Positions 42,494 to 51,554 of a stretch of DNA of 64,000 nt are shown here, piece by piece. The translations under genes were made by a program, and so were the position numbers. Under the pieces are notes generated by a model that saw nothing but the letters and a program-made list of their open reading frames with translations, was not told the DNA's origin and did no database searches. Positions within the stretch are counted from its first letter, which is position 1. Each line of letters starts with the position of its first letter. This DNA comes from Planktothricoides raciborskii GIHE-MW2 (GTDB lineage Bacteria > Cyanobacteriota > Cyanobacteriia > Cyanobacteriales > Laspinemataceae): the NCBI RefSeq assembly GCF_040564635.1, contig NZ_CP159837.1, forward strand, positions 4,575,001 through 4,639,000. The letters are read 5' to 3'.

Positions 42494-43095
42494 GGGGAGT
42501 TGTCAGCAGGGAGTTTGGCGATTATGGCGGATATGGAGGAGTGAGGAGGTGTGGGGAGTGTGGGAGGCCGCCATCGAGGTGTGGGAGGCCGCCATCGAGG
42601 TGTGGGGAGGTGTGGGGAGTTCATGCAAAGAAATCGGGTTTCTATTTTAATGTGGGTTGGGTGGCAAAGGTTGACTGCGTAAACCACACCCGTCGGGGAT
42701 TAAAATCCCCGCCTCATAGCGTAAGTCGGTTAAAACCGACTAATCATGCTTGTAGCGATGAAAAGTTCAGTCGGTTTTAACCGACTTGCGCTATTAGCCA
42801 GGGAATTTATTCCCTGGCGGTTAATGTGGTTTATTCATTTAAAAAACGCTGTAAGAAACCGGGTTTCTATTTTAATGTTGGTTGGGTGGGAAAGGTTGTC
42901 GCAAGAAACCCGGTTTCGGAGAAGAAGAAACCGGGGCAAGAAACCGGGTTTCTATGACATTGGTTTGTTGGTGGCAAAGGTTATCTGAAGAAACCCGGTT
43001 TCTGGGGTTGGGTGGCAAAGGTTGACCAAAGAAACCCGGTTTCTGGGTTTGGGTGGCAAAGGTTAAGCAAAGAAACCCGGTTTCGGAGAATAAAT
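42494..43095. repeat. GAAACCCGGTTTC cluster 2c with other repeats
   Basis: Contains two GTGGGAGGCCGCCATCGAG units (42561-42600), about nine palindromes with GGGTTGGGTGGCAAAGGTT spacers, and the nested-palindrome element at 42680-42853. The cluster runs into the 3' end of the glycerate kinase gene. No gene is present. Confidence 0.88.
42680..42853. mobile_element. MITE-like element, copy 2
   Basis: TAAACCACA (42680) and TGTGGTTTA (42825) enclose hairpins CGGGGATTAAAATCCCCG, AAGTCGGTTAAAACCGACT, AGTCGGTTTTAACCGACT and CCAGGGAATTTATTCCCTGG. The right outer end AAAAACGCTGTA matches copy 1 with one mismatch; the left outer end is missing, replaced by palindrome-cluster sequence. Confidence 0.7.
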
Positions 43096-44184
43096 TTGCC
43101 CGATGGATCGATCGCGATTAATGGTAATGACTAAATCCACCCATTGCGGATTTTTGATTAAGGGTTCAATAAATAACTCTGGATGTAAGGCTTGCCAAAA
43201 ATAGTAAACAAATTGTTCAATTTCTGCATCACTCATCCCCGATTTACCGCTGGCAATCATCTCATGTTCGGCCTGTTTTCGCCATGCTAAACTTAAGCGA
43301 TAATCCACCGGGTAGAGGACAATTAAACTATCTAACCGCTGCCAAAGAGGTAAATATTCTCGTAGTCTTTGATTATTATCTTGGGCAAAAAGGCGATCGC
43401 TTTCTGTAATAATTGGCCACGGGGCATTGTGCCAAATATCGCCCTCTACGGGACGAACTCCCACAAACCAACCCTCAAATAAAATAATTTCTGCACCATC
43501 AATTTTTTCAGGAGTGGTGCGATCGCCTGCCCCTTGATAAGCTGACTTATCAAACCGAGGAATCTCTATAAAATTTGGCGAATTTGTTTCTAATTTTAAA
43601 GGTTGCTGACGCAGTTTATCCAGCACTTGCAAACCCAATTCTACATCGTGGGTTCCTGGGGGGCCACGCCAAATTAATCGGGGGTCTAATTCCCGCAATT
43701 TTTGCCGTTCTGCATAAGTTTTATATAGGTCATCAATGGATAAACTTAAGGTGCGATTGCCTAATTCACGGAGAATCAAACTCAGCATTTTGCCCATTGT
43801 GGTTTTGCCCGTCCCCTGACCGCCTAAAATGCCTTGAATTAAGGGACGGTTTAATATTTTTTGCTTTGCCGCTAATTGCATAGCCAAAGGAATCCACAAA
43901 TACCATAAAGTAGTCACGGGCAAATAGCCAAGAATATGGCCAACTTCTCCCACCACTGCCTCAAATAAATGCGATCGCTGCTGAAGCAGTTCCGTAATAT
44001 TTTCTGGATCGATTCCCAACCCTAAACAACGTTTTTCATCCTGCAATTCCCAGGCTTCTAGCTGTTGCCATTCTTCCGGGTTGGGGCGGCGTCCCAGGGT
44101 CGCCCAATTTTGCAGAATTTGTGACCCCACTTTCTCAAGATGCAAGTTTAAAAGCCTCCAAAAATAAACAATACATAACACCAA
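43063..44184 (-). CDS. D-glycerate 3-kinase (plant/cyanobacterial type)
   Basis: A protein of up to 373 residues with the P-loop GILGGQGTGKTTMGKML and the kinase motifs SIDDLYKTYAERQ, RGPPGTHDVELG and LFEGWFVGVRP. It matches the glycerate kinase that closes the photorespiratory cycle by making 3-phosphoglycerate. The longest start (ATG 44184) overlaps ycf20 by 50 bp; TTG 44145 or GTG 44130 would reduce or remove that overlap. The last residues (SPKPGFFA) and the stop codon are encoded by a GAAACCCGGTTTC repeat, so the native C terminus was replaced or extended. Confidence 0.88.
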   Translation of the reverse strand: MVLCIVYFWRLLNLHLEKVGSQILQNWATLGRRPNPEEWQQLEAWELQDEKRCLGLGIDPENITELLQQRSHLFEAVVGEVGHILGYLPVTTLWYLWIPLAMQLAAKQKILNRPLIQGILGGQGTGKTTMGKMLSLILRELGNRTLSLSIDDLYKTYAERQKLRELDPRLIWRGPPGTHDVELGLQVLDKLRQQPLKLETNSPNFIEIPRFDKSAYQGAGDRTTPEKIDGAEIILFEGWFVGVRPVEGDIWHNAPWPIITESDRLFAQDNNQRLREYLPLWQRLDSLIVLYPVDYRLSLAWRKQAEHEMIASGKSGMSDAEIEQFVYYFWQALHPELFIEPLIKNPQWVDLVITINRDRSIGQIYSPKPGFFA

Positions 44185-44485
44185 TTTTAAACCAGTTTAT
44201 GGTTTGCAAAAATAAAGATTTAGTCCATTCGCTGTTAGACCGATAAATCAACCGACTATAGCTTTCAATAATAATCAAGAAAACCGCCGCCATTGTTACA
44301 TCCAAATTTGCCCTTTGACCGGCGATACTGGCAATAAATTGTCCGGCGATAAAACCCAATAAAAACGCCAATAATTGTATAGAAGTTCGGCGCCAGGGAT
44401 TCTTTAACCATTCATCTAAGCGATTTAAAGTTACATCTACCAGTGTATTTAGACGAGTGTTTTGCATAATTGGCGATTCCAGCAT
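44135..44485 (-). CDS. ycf20: Ycf20 / DUF565 family membrane protein
   Basis: A 116-residue protein. NPWRRTSIQLLAFLLGFIAG and a second hydrophobic stretch (AAVFLIIIESYSRLIY) fit the Ycf20 family of cyanobacteria and plastids, implicated in thylakoid function and non-photochemical quenching in algae and plants. The start may be ATG 44485 or ATG 44467 (MQNTRLN). Just upstream of glycerate kinase, probably one transcript. Confidence 0.85.
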   Translation of the reverse strand: MLESPIMQNTRLNTLVDVTLNRLDEWLKNPWRRTSIQLLAFLLGFIAGQFIASIAGQRANLDVTMAAVFLIIIESYSRLIYRSNSEWTKSLFLQTINWFKIGVMYCLFLEAFKLAS

Positions 44486-44835
44486 TGACCTAAATTCAAT
44501 TCACCTATATTATACTATATTTATGGCATCCAGAGATACAGCCTGCTCAGAAATAATTCTATCGAATCTCAAAGTCCCTCTCCCTTTTTGGGGGAAAAAT
44601 TTAGGGTGAGGACAATGTGTTAAGTAGGGGCGAATGGCCATTCGCCCCTACTCGTGAACAAGCTGTAGTCCGCTTTAAAATAGTAGTAGCGCATCTATTC
44701 TAAATTTGTCCGTTGGGTTTCGTGGACGGTGAACCCAACCTAAGATTACTATGGCAACCGTATTTGGTATGATAAAATTAAAGGTCATGGTGGGCATTGC
44801 CCACCCTACTATCTGAAGTAATTTCTAAAATAAGT
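44486..44835. other. Divergent intergenic region with palindromes
   Basis: Holds a perfect 28-bp palindrome at 44624-44651 (GTAGGGGCGAATGG and complement) and a GTGGGCATTGCCCAC palindrome at 44789-44811 just upstream of the glycosyltransferase gene. No gene seen. Confidence 0.7.
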
Positions 44836-46713
44836 ATGGTTAAACACAAAAAAAATATCGGATTAATTTTAGCAATAATCTGGTTAACTGTGATTGGGGC
44901 GATCGCTTTTTTATGGAATTTAGGGGCGATTAACTTAATTGATGAAACTGAACCATTATTTGCTGAAGCCTCTCGCCAAATGATTGTCCGGGGGGATTGG
45001 ATTACTCCTTATTTTAATGAGCAAACCCGGTTTGATAAGCCGCCATTAATTTACTGGTTACAAGCGATCGCCTATCTGTTAATTGGGGTGAACGAATGGG
45101 CGGTAAGGTTGCCCTCTGCTTTATCAGCGATCGGGCTAATTATTCTACTATTTTATACCCTAAATAAATTTGCTAATTCTGAGAATAAAGCCAGGTTTTT
45201 CCAGAAAATTTTACCCTTTTTCGGGTCAGGAATGCTGGCTTTTAATCTAGAAACTATTGCCTGGGGTCGTAGCGGTGTTTCTGATATGCTGCTCACGGGC
45301 TGTATGGGCGGTGCTTTATTAGCATTTTTCCTGGGATATGCAGAAACAAAACCGGCAACTATTCACCATGAGAATAAACCCGAAAAGTCAGAGGTAAATT
45401 TATGGTATTTAGCCTTTTATATTTTAATTGCTTTAGGGATTTTAGCCAAAGGTCCGGTGGGAATTGTCTTACCCGGACTTATTATTAGTTTATTTTTACT
45501 CTATCTCGGTCAGTTTAAGTCAGTTTTAGCCGAGATGCAAGCGATTCGAGGACTGCTGATTATTTTATTCATTACCCTGCCTTGGTATATTTTAGTCACC
45601 TGGGCAAATGGACAAGAATATATCGACAGTTTTTTTGGTTATCATAACTTTGAAAGATTTACCAATGTGGTCAATCGACATAGTGCTCCGTGGTATTTTT
45701 ACTTTATAGTTGTGTTACTTGGATTTGCCCCTTGGTCATTATATTTACCCTTAGCGATCGCCCGTTTGAAGTGGTGGCAAAGAAATTATTGGCAGCGACA
45801 ACCCCGCATTCAACAGTTAGGTTTATTTGCCCTTTGTTGGTTTGTGGCGATTTTTGGTTTCTTTACCGTTGCGGCGACAAAACTGCCTAGTTATGTCTTG
45901 CCTTTAATGCCTGCGGCAGCCATTTTAGTCGCTTTGTTGTTCACTACAAATTACCCGGATAATAAAGTTAGTGAGTCTTCAGAAAAGTTAGCTTTTCCCA
46001 AATCTATTCTAATTAATGGTTGGATTAATTTAGTATTTTGGCTGCTGTTAGCCCTTGCTTGTTTCTGGGTTTACAGTTTCCTGAATACTGACCCAGCGAT
46101 GCCCAATTTTCCGCAAGCTTTACAAGCATCAGGAGTCCCAACTGTAGGAGCAATTATTTTAGGTGCGATCGCCTTGATTATTGGCTTATTTTTGCTATTT
46201 TCAAATCAGATAATTGCTGCTACTTTACAGCAATTAAAAAAACAAAAAACATCGGTTTCAGCAGGACAGGGGCTTTTACCCGGTTATGGACTGTGGGCGA
46301 TTAATTTTATCGGCTTTTTGGCATTTTTCATCTTTGCCCTGATGCCCACTTTGCTGATATTTAATGCAGAAAGACAGCAACCTGTCCGAGAAATCGCGGC
46401 TATTGTAAAAGAGATTAGGCAGCCCGAAGAAGAAATCGTGATGATTGCCTTTGAAAAACCAAGTTTAGTTTTTTATAGTCATCAGCCGGTGACATTTTTT
46501 CGCCGGTCTACCGACGCCTTGAATTACTTAAAAGCTAAAGGGAAAAAAGCAGTAACTCCCACCTCAGTATTAATCGTCGGCTGGCCGAATAAACTCAATG
46601 GGGCGGGGTTGCGATCGCCTCACTATAAAGCCTTTTATGAAATCACGCCGTATCAGTTAGTTCGCGTAAATCTAGAGATATTTCGCCCGCTGACAATTAG
46701 CAAGGAAAAATAA
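44836..46713 (+). CDS. ArnT-like family 39 glycosyltransferase
   Basis: A 625-residue integral membrane protein with about 11-12 hydrophobic segments. The first luminal loop contains IDETEPLFAEASRQMIVRGD, with the catalytic Asp-Glu typical of ArnT/PMT family transferases, then PPLIYWLQA. These use polyprenyl-phosphate sugars to modify lipid A, proteins or glycans. The start is ATG 44836; an upstream in-frame ATG lies within a palindrome. The gene is bracketed by two copies of the GTGGGCA(A/T)TGCCCAC palindrome. Confidence 0.87.
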   Translation: MVKHKKNIGLILAIIWLTVIGAIAFLWNLGAINLIDETEPLFAEASRQMIVRGDWITPYFNEQTRFDKPPLIYWLQAIAYLLIGVNEWAVRLPSALSAIGLIILLFYTLNKFANSENKARFFQKILPFFGSGMLAFNLETIAWGRSGVSDMLLTGCMGGALLAFFLGYAETKPATIHHENKPEKSEVNLWYLAFYILIALGILAKGPVGIVLPGLIISLFLLYLGQFKSVLAEMQAIRGLLIILFITLPWYILVTWANGQEYIDSFFGYHNFERFTNVVNRHSAPWYFYFIVVLLGFAPWSLYLPLAIARLKWWQRNYWQRQPRIQQLGLFALCWFVAIFGFFTVAATKLPSYVLPLMPAAAILVALLFTTNYPDNKVSESSEKLAFPKSILINGWINLVFWLLLALACFWVYSFLNTDPAMPNFPQALQASGVPTVGAIILGAIALIIGLFLLFSNQIIAATLQQLKKQKTSVSAGQGLLPGYGLWAINFIGFLAFFIFALMPTLLIFNAERQQPVREIAAIVKEIRQPEEEIVMIAFEKPSLVFYSHQPVTFFRRSTDALNYLKAKGKKAVTPTSVLIVGWPNKLNGAGLRSPHYKAFYEITPYQLVRVNLEIFRPLTISKEK

Positions 46714-46750
46714 CAATTAGTAGGGTGGGCAATGCCCACCCTACTAATTG
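46714..46750. terminator. 37-bp palindrome between convergent genes
   Basis: CAATTAGTAGGGTGGGC and its complement around a short centre, between the glycosyltransferase (left) and ABC ATPase (right, convergent). It probably works as a bidirectional terminator; it belongs to the dispersed GTGGGCAATGCCCAC family. Confidence 0.6.
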
Positions 46751-46771
46751 TTGGCAATTAATGAACCCTAA

Positions 46772-47557
46772 CTATCGATCGCCAAAAAACAAAGCTTCTT
46801 GGGCGTTACTCATCAAACAATCAGCGATTTCATTTTTATACTGTTGAAATTTTGATTGTCGCTTAATTCGATATGGGCGATCGCCGGGTAAGTTAATCGG
46901 AAATTCTTGTTGAATTGTCCCCGGTCGGGCGGTGAGAACATATATTCGCTGGGAAAGAAACACCGCTTCCTCGATATCATGGGTAATCATTAAAATGGTA
47001 ATCCCCGTTTGTCGCCAAATTTGCAGCAAAAATTGTTGCAAAATTTCTTTAGTTTGGATATCCAACGCCCCAAATGGTTCATCCAAAAGCAGGATTTTCG
47101 GGTGACAAGCTAAAGCCCGCGCGATCGCTACTCGTTGCTTCATTCCCCCGGATAATTCCTTGGGATAAGCATGGGCAAACTCAGACAAACCGACCATATC
47201 CAAATAATAAGAAATGCGATCGCGCCGTTCGGTCTTAGGTAGTCCTTGTAATTTCAATCCAAACCCCACATTATCGGCGATATTCATCCAAGGATAAAGA
47301 GTATAACTTTGAAAAACCATGCCGCGATCGGAACCCGGCCCAGTCACCGGCAATTGTTCCACCAAAATATGCCCAGCAGTGGGTATTTCCAAACCGGCAA
47401 CCAGTCTTAAAAAGGTTGATTTTCCACAACCCGAAGGGCCAACCACACAGACAAATTCCCCAGTTTCTATGAATAAATTAATATCTTTCAAAACCAAGAG
47501 AGAATCTTGCCGTTTGACAAATTTTTGATAAACGTGAGATACTGTTAAAACTGTCAT
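46772..47557 (-). CDS. ABC transporter ATPase, nitrate/sulfonate/taurine type
   Basis: A 261-residue ABC ATPase: Walker A GPSGCGKST, signature LSGGMKQRVAIARAL, Walker B ILLLDEPFGALD and THDIEEAVFLSQR. It is closest in type to SsuB/TauB. It is the last gene of a four-gene minus-strand set with the permease 56 bp upstream. Confidence 0.9.
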   Translation of the reverse strand: MTVLTVSHVYQKFVKRQDSLLVLKDINLFIETGEFVCVVGPSGCGKSTFLRLVAGLEIPTAGHILVEQLPVTGPGSDRGMVFQSYTLYPWMNIADNVGFGLKLQGLPKTERRDRISYYLDMVGLSEFAHAYPKELSGGMKQRVAIARALACHPKILLLDEPFGALDIQTKEILQQFLLQIWRQTGITILMITHDIEEAVFLSQRIYVLTARPGTIQQEFPINLPGDRPYRIKRQSKFQQYKNEIADCLMSNAQEALFFGDR

Positions 47558-47613
47558 GTTTTTTGTGCTTTTTTAAAATTGGCGAAAATGAGATATTCAA
47601 CAATGGGTGATTT

Positions 47614-48429
47614 TTAACTAACCCATTGACAAGAAACCTTGAGTAATAGACGAAATGATAAATCTAGACTCAAGCCAATCAGACCTAAAACTATCAAGCA
47701 GGCAAAAATTTCATCGGTCTGCATAAACTTTTGGGCAATCAGGATCCGTTTCCCCAATCCAGTCTCAGCGGCAACCAGTTCCGCGACTACCACTAAATTC
47801 CAAGAAGTCGCAATATTAATTCTGAATGTATCAATAATGCTGGGGAAAATATAAGGGGTAATCACCTCCAATAAAACTTGTTTCCGACTACCTCCTAAAG
47901 TATAGGTAGTTTCAATCATTTCTTTGGGAACAAACTTGACCGCATCCATCACCATTAAGGTATTGTAAAAAACTGTGCCAATAAAAATCAGCATAATTTT
48001 CGGCGCTTCCCCAATTCCTAAATAGAGAATTAAAAGGGGAATAAATGCAGCGGCAGGCATATATCTTAAAATGCCCGCGATCGGTTCCATAATGGCTCGA
48101 ATGCTGGCAAAAGCCCCCATTAAAATACCAATAGGAACAGAGGCGATCGCGGCTAATAAAAAACCCACTCCTACCCGAAAACAACTAGCGGCAATATCCT
48201 GAGTTAAAAAGCCTTTTTCCCAGAGACGAATCAAAGCTTGTCCTACCTCCAATGGACTGGGCAAAAAAACCGAATCGACCCCAGGTAAATTAGCCGCTAA
48301 CCACCAAAAACCCAGCGGAAATATTACCGCCATAGCGATCAATACCCCATGTAGGGATTTCGGGATACTTTGAGCAATTCCCCAAAATATACTGGGTTTT
48401 AAAGATTGATGATATTCTGGTTTTTTCAT
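47614..48429 (-). CDS. ABC transporter permease, SsuC/TauC type
   Basis: A 271-residue membrane protein with about six hydrophobic segments and the loop ETTYTLGGSRKQVLLEVITP that contacts the ATPase. It forms the channel of a nitrate/sulfonate/taurine/riboflavin-precursor-type importer. The substrate is not determined. Confidence 0.9.
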   Translation of the reverse strand: MKKPEYHQSLKPSIFWGIAQSIPKSLHGVLIAMAVIFPLGFWWLAANLPGVDSVFLPSPLEVGQALIRLWEKGFLTQDIAASCFRVGVGFLLAAIASVPIGILMGAFASIRAIMEPIAGILRYMPAAAFIPLLILYLGIGEAPKIMLIFIGTVFYNTLMVMDAVKFVPKEMIETTYTLGGSRKQVLLEVITPYIFPSIIDTFRINIATSWNLVVVAELVAAETGLGKRILIAQKFMQTDEIFACLIVLGLIGLSLDLSFRLLLKVSCQWVS

Positions 48430-48641
48430 AACTTTTTGTAATTTGCTGGTAGTTCAGGAATTACGGATAAACACTATCCGTAGGGTGTGTTAGCGAAGCG
48501 TAACGCACCAATACCCCATATATAGATTCGTTGCTTAAGTCATATAGTTGTTAGTTGTTAGTTGTTATTTAACTTAAGCTAACACCAAGAAACTAATAAC
48601 TAACAACCAACAACTAACAACCAATAACTAATAACTAACAA
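48430..48641. repeat. TTAGTTG/CAACTAA arrays
   Basis: GTTAGTT units (48546-48571) and the inverse AACTAATAACTAACAACC units (48590-48640) can base-pair, and a TAGGGTGTGTTAGCG...GCGTAACGCACC palindrome lies at 48480-48511. The latter is the family member also found in frame at 56308 in the DUF4058 gene. Confidence 0.78.
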
Positions 48642-49676
48642 CTAAGAACGAGAATTAGCATAAGCCTTAATAAAGCGATCGTCAAAAAGCTTAGTCAAAT
48701 CCGCTGCCTGTTTAATTAAGCCAACCTCTAACATAAAATTAGTCATCTCTTGGGCGGCATAAGGCATATTTTTCATCGTATTTCCGGGGGCAAAAGCTTC
48801 TAGGTTATCTTCCACTGTAAAGAATTTTGTTCCTTGTTTAAACAGTTGAAATTCCTCAACAGTGACATTCGCTCGTTTGGCCATAATTGCATCGGCTTTT
48901 TCGGAATTTTTTTGCATAAACTCCCGAATATTAAACCAAGTTTTTACCAGTCCTTGCACCACCTCCGGTCGTTCATTCACCAGTTTTTGACTGACTACTA
49001 ATAGATCGGGAATGGCGCCAGGGAATTCCGCTGAACTTAACAATTCTTTACTACCTTTCCGTTTAAGTGCAGTTAACCAAAACGGAGGAAAAGCTCCCAC
49101 TGCGTCTACTTGACCCGCAGCAAATGCCGCTGCTGCTGCCCCAGTTTCTAAGTTCACTACTTGGATATCTTTGCGGGACATTCCATTTTTTTGTAAAGCT
49201 AAACTAAGTAAAAAATCGTCAACCAGTCCTTCTTCTAAGGCCACTTTTTTGCCTTTTAAGTCTTGGATGGTGTTAATATTTTCAGCGACAATTATTTTGT
49301 CATTTCCCGCCGAGTTGTCGTTGACTAATACTACAACTTGGCCATTAATTGAGTTGGGGGCAAAGGCAATCGTATCGTTGAGAGTTTGACAATTTGCATC
49401 TAATTGACCGGCACTAAATGCTTGTAATGATTCCAAATAGCCGTCAAACCATTTTAATTGAACATTTAAGCCATTAGCCGTAAATATTCCCTCTTCTTGC
49501 GCGATCGCCCAGGGCCACCAGCCCGCCCAACTACTATATCCTAAAACCACAGGGCGATCGCTGGTTATTGGGGATTCAGAGTTGGGCGAATTTTGGCTAG
49601 ATCCACAGCTTACGGCTAGGGTTAAGCTGAATAAAAATCCCGCCGAATAAACAAAAAATTGGCGACGTTTTATCAT
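48642..49676 (-). CDS. ABC transporter substrate-binding lipoprotein, NMT1/SsuA-like
   Basis: A 344-residue protein with a lipoprotein signal (SLTLAVSCGSSQ, Cys near residue 24). The mature part has the pattern VVLGYSSWAGWWPWAIAQEEGIF and IQDLKGKKVALEEG, typical of SsuA/TauA/NMT1-type binding proteins that capture small organic anions or thiamine precursors. It feeds the permease gene just downstream. Its substrate cannot be read. Confidence 0.88.
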   Translation of the reverse strand: MIKRRQFFVYSAGFLFSLTLAVSCGSSQNSPNSESPITSDRPVVLGYSSWAGWWPWAIAQEEGIFTANGLNVQLKWFDGYLESLQAFSAGQLDANCQTLNDTIAFAPNSINGQVVVLVNDNSAGNDKIIVAENINTIQDLKGKKVALEEGLVDDFLLSLALQKNGMSRKDIQVVNLETGAAAAAFAAGQVDAVGAFPPFWLTALKRKGSKELLSSAEFPGAIPDLLVVSQKLVNERPEVVQGLVKTWFNIREFMQKNSEKADAIMAKRANVTVEEFQLFKQGTKFFTVEDNLEAFAPGNTMKNMPYAAQEMTNFMLEVGLIKQAADLTKLFDDRFIKAYANSRS

Positions 49677-49726
49677 GGTGTTTTACCTTATATATAAATG
49701 TTTTTGTTGTCATGTTATGTCAATTT

Positions 49727-49969
49727 GGGCGAAGCATTCGGGTAAGTATATTAACTGTTATAACCGATAATTTATCCACCGAATGCTTTGCCCCTACGCA
49801 TTTATAAGGGCGAAGCATTCGGGTAAATATATTCACTGTTATAACCGATAATTTATCCACCGAATGCTTTGCCCCTACGCATTTATAAGGGCGAAGCATT
49901 CGGGTAAATATATTCACTGTTATAACCGATAATTTATCCACCGAATGCTTTGCCCCTACGCATTTATTT
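49727..49969. repeat. Three tandem copies of an 81-bp palindrome-bearing unit
   Basis: Each unit starts GGGCGAAGCATTCGG and ends CCGAATGCTTTGCCC followed by CTACGCATTTATAA, so every unit is a hairpin with a ~36-bp inner spacer containing ACTGTTATAACCGATAATT. Units start at 49727, 49808 and 49889. 81 bp is a multiple of three, giving a fortuitous open frame. A related but altered element lies at 61334-61424. Confidence 0.92.
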
Positions 49970-51554
49970 AATTTAACTCATTAATTCTAACTAGGCGAAT
50001 TTCCGTCCGTTGTTGACGAGAGTCTTCAGGGGGAATACCCGAAAGTGGCAAATAAAACCCTTTGCCTTCCGCAACTAACTGATGTTTTAAACCCAAGCTG
50101 CGGAGATAATTCACCACCGCTTGAGCCCGTTGTTCGCTAAGTTGTTGATTGAAGTCTGGGGAACCAGTTTTTGAGGTATGACCAATAATACGGACGGCTA
50201 CGGTTTGCGGGTTAAATTCGCCAATTTCTTGGCCTAATTTCTGCAAAGTTGCCTCAGAGTCCAAAGTTAAATCACTAGATCCTACGTCAAATTTTACCTC
50301 CCCCCTCACGGTTAAATTACCGATATCTGGGGCGTTTTTTACTTGATTAACGGTGACGGTATTCGCTGAAGCGGTAATAGTACCTTTGCCAGCTAATTTA
50401 TCTGCCAGTTCGGGATTATCTGCCCGGACTAAACTAATTAAGGTTTCCGTATTTGCGGCAGCTTTAGTGATTAATTGGGAACTATATAATTGATTAGGAT
50501 TAGCTGGAACATTATTTAATTTTCCCGATAAAACTAAAACCGCAGCAGTGGAACCAATGCGCGTTTCTAAGGTGCCATTAGTCATCCATTCTTTTGCTTC
50601 GACGGCGGTAAAAAAGTCAATGCCATCTAAAACAGCCGTAGCTTCTTCTTCTGATAAATTACCATCCTCAGCAATTTGCTTGAGTAATGCCACTGGTTCT
50701 CTAACATTCGCATCAATCCGACGATAGTAAACTTCTAGTAAATTAGAGATTTTTTCCGGTTGAGATTGGATTAAATTATCGGAGGCAACCAGCACATCTA
50801 CAATGGCAGTGGGGGCATCCTGACTGGATAAAACTACAGTATATCCTTGTTGTTTTGCTTGGGTGACGAATGGTTCCCAAAGCACCGCTACGGCAACATT
50901 TTGCTGCGGGTCTTGTAATAGTTGCCACGCTTCCGAAGCATCGGCGACGGTGTTAATATTAAAGTCGGATAAATTGAAGTTATCGAATTTGGTACTGAGG
51001 ACTAAGGCTAAGTATTCACTGGGGGTATCTCCCGCATAAGCAATGCTGAGTTTTTCCCCTCGCGATCGCGCCTCTTTGACCAATTGATTTAGGTCTAAAA
51101 GTGATTTGAGTTGGGGATATTTTTGAGTATTTAATACCACCGCATCTGCCCCCACAGTGCGATCAAGCAAAGCCACAATTTTGCCTCTGGGCTGTTGTTT
51201 AATAAATTGATCCAGGGTGGTCACTAATAAATCCGCTTGTCCTTGGTTCAACAAATTAGCCCGTTTCCCTTGATCGAACTCATCTTGATAAGTTAAAGTT
51301 AATCCAGCTTCTTTCAGGGCTGCTTGAAACTCTGGGTTTCTAAATGTACTATAGCCACTAAAGGTATCTCCTAATATTTTTAAATTGTCCCGGTTAATTG
51401 TATCCCGTTGACCTGTGACCACAGGATTGTTATTTTGACCAGAGTTCGTCTCAGTTTGAAATATGCCCCGCATTGACTGCACCAGGGCAATCATCAAACC
51501 ACCTGTGATTAGAATTGCGAGAATTAAAACTATGGGATTATCGCGCTTACTCAT
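49968..51554 (-). CDS. Substrate-binding protein fused to an OmpA-like domain
   Basis: A 528-residue protein: one N-terminal membrane anchor (PIVLILAILITGGLMIAL), a periplasmic type-2 substrate-binding domain similar to NMT1/SsuA (about 55-370, DNLKILGDTFSGYSTFRNPE), and a C-terminal OmpA-type peptidoglycan-binding domain (VKFDVGSSDLTLDSEATL... IIGHTSKTGSPDFNQQLSEQRAQAVVNYL). It would tether ligand sensing or binding to the cell wall. It is the first gene of the set containing the second binding protein, permease and ATPase, so it may serve as an auxiliary receptor. Confidence 0.85.
   Translation of the reverse strand: MSKRDNPIVLILAILITGGLMIALVQSMRGIFQTETNSGQNNNPVVTGQRDTINRDNLKILGDTFSGYSTFRNPEFQAALKEAGLTLTYQDEFDQGKRANLLNQGQADLLVTTLDQFIKQQPRGKIVALLDRTVGADAVVLNTQKYPQLKSLLDLNQLVKEARSRGEKLSIAYAGDTPSEYLALVLSTKFDNFNLSDFNINTVADASEAWQLLQDPQQNVAVAVLWEPFVTQAKQQGYTVVLSSQDAPTAIVDVLVASDNLIQSQPEKISNLLEVYYRRIDANVREPVALLKQIAEDGNLSEEEATAVLDGIDFFTAVEAKEWMTNGTLETRIGSTAAVLVLSGKLNNVPANPNQLYSSQLITKAAANTETLISLVRADNPELADKLAGKGTITASANTVTVNQVKNAPDIGNLTVRGEVKFDVGSSDLTLDSEATLQKLGQEIGEFNPQTVAVRIIGHTSKTGSPDFNQQLSEQRAQAVVNYLRSLGLKHQLVAEGKGFYLPLSGIPPEDSRQQRTEIRLVRINELN

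Noticed and set aside
49720-49941. Open frame with three identical 27-residue repeats
   Set aside because: The repeat in the protein follows from the 81-bp DNA unit, which is a hairpin element; no ribosome-binding site.
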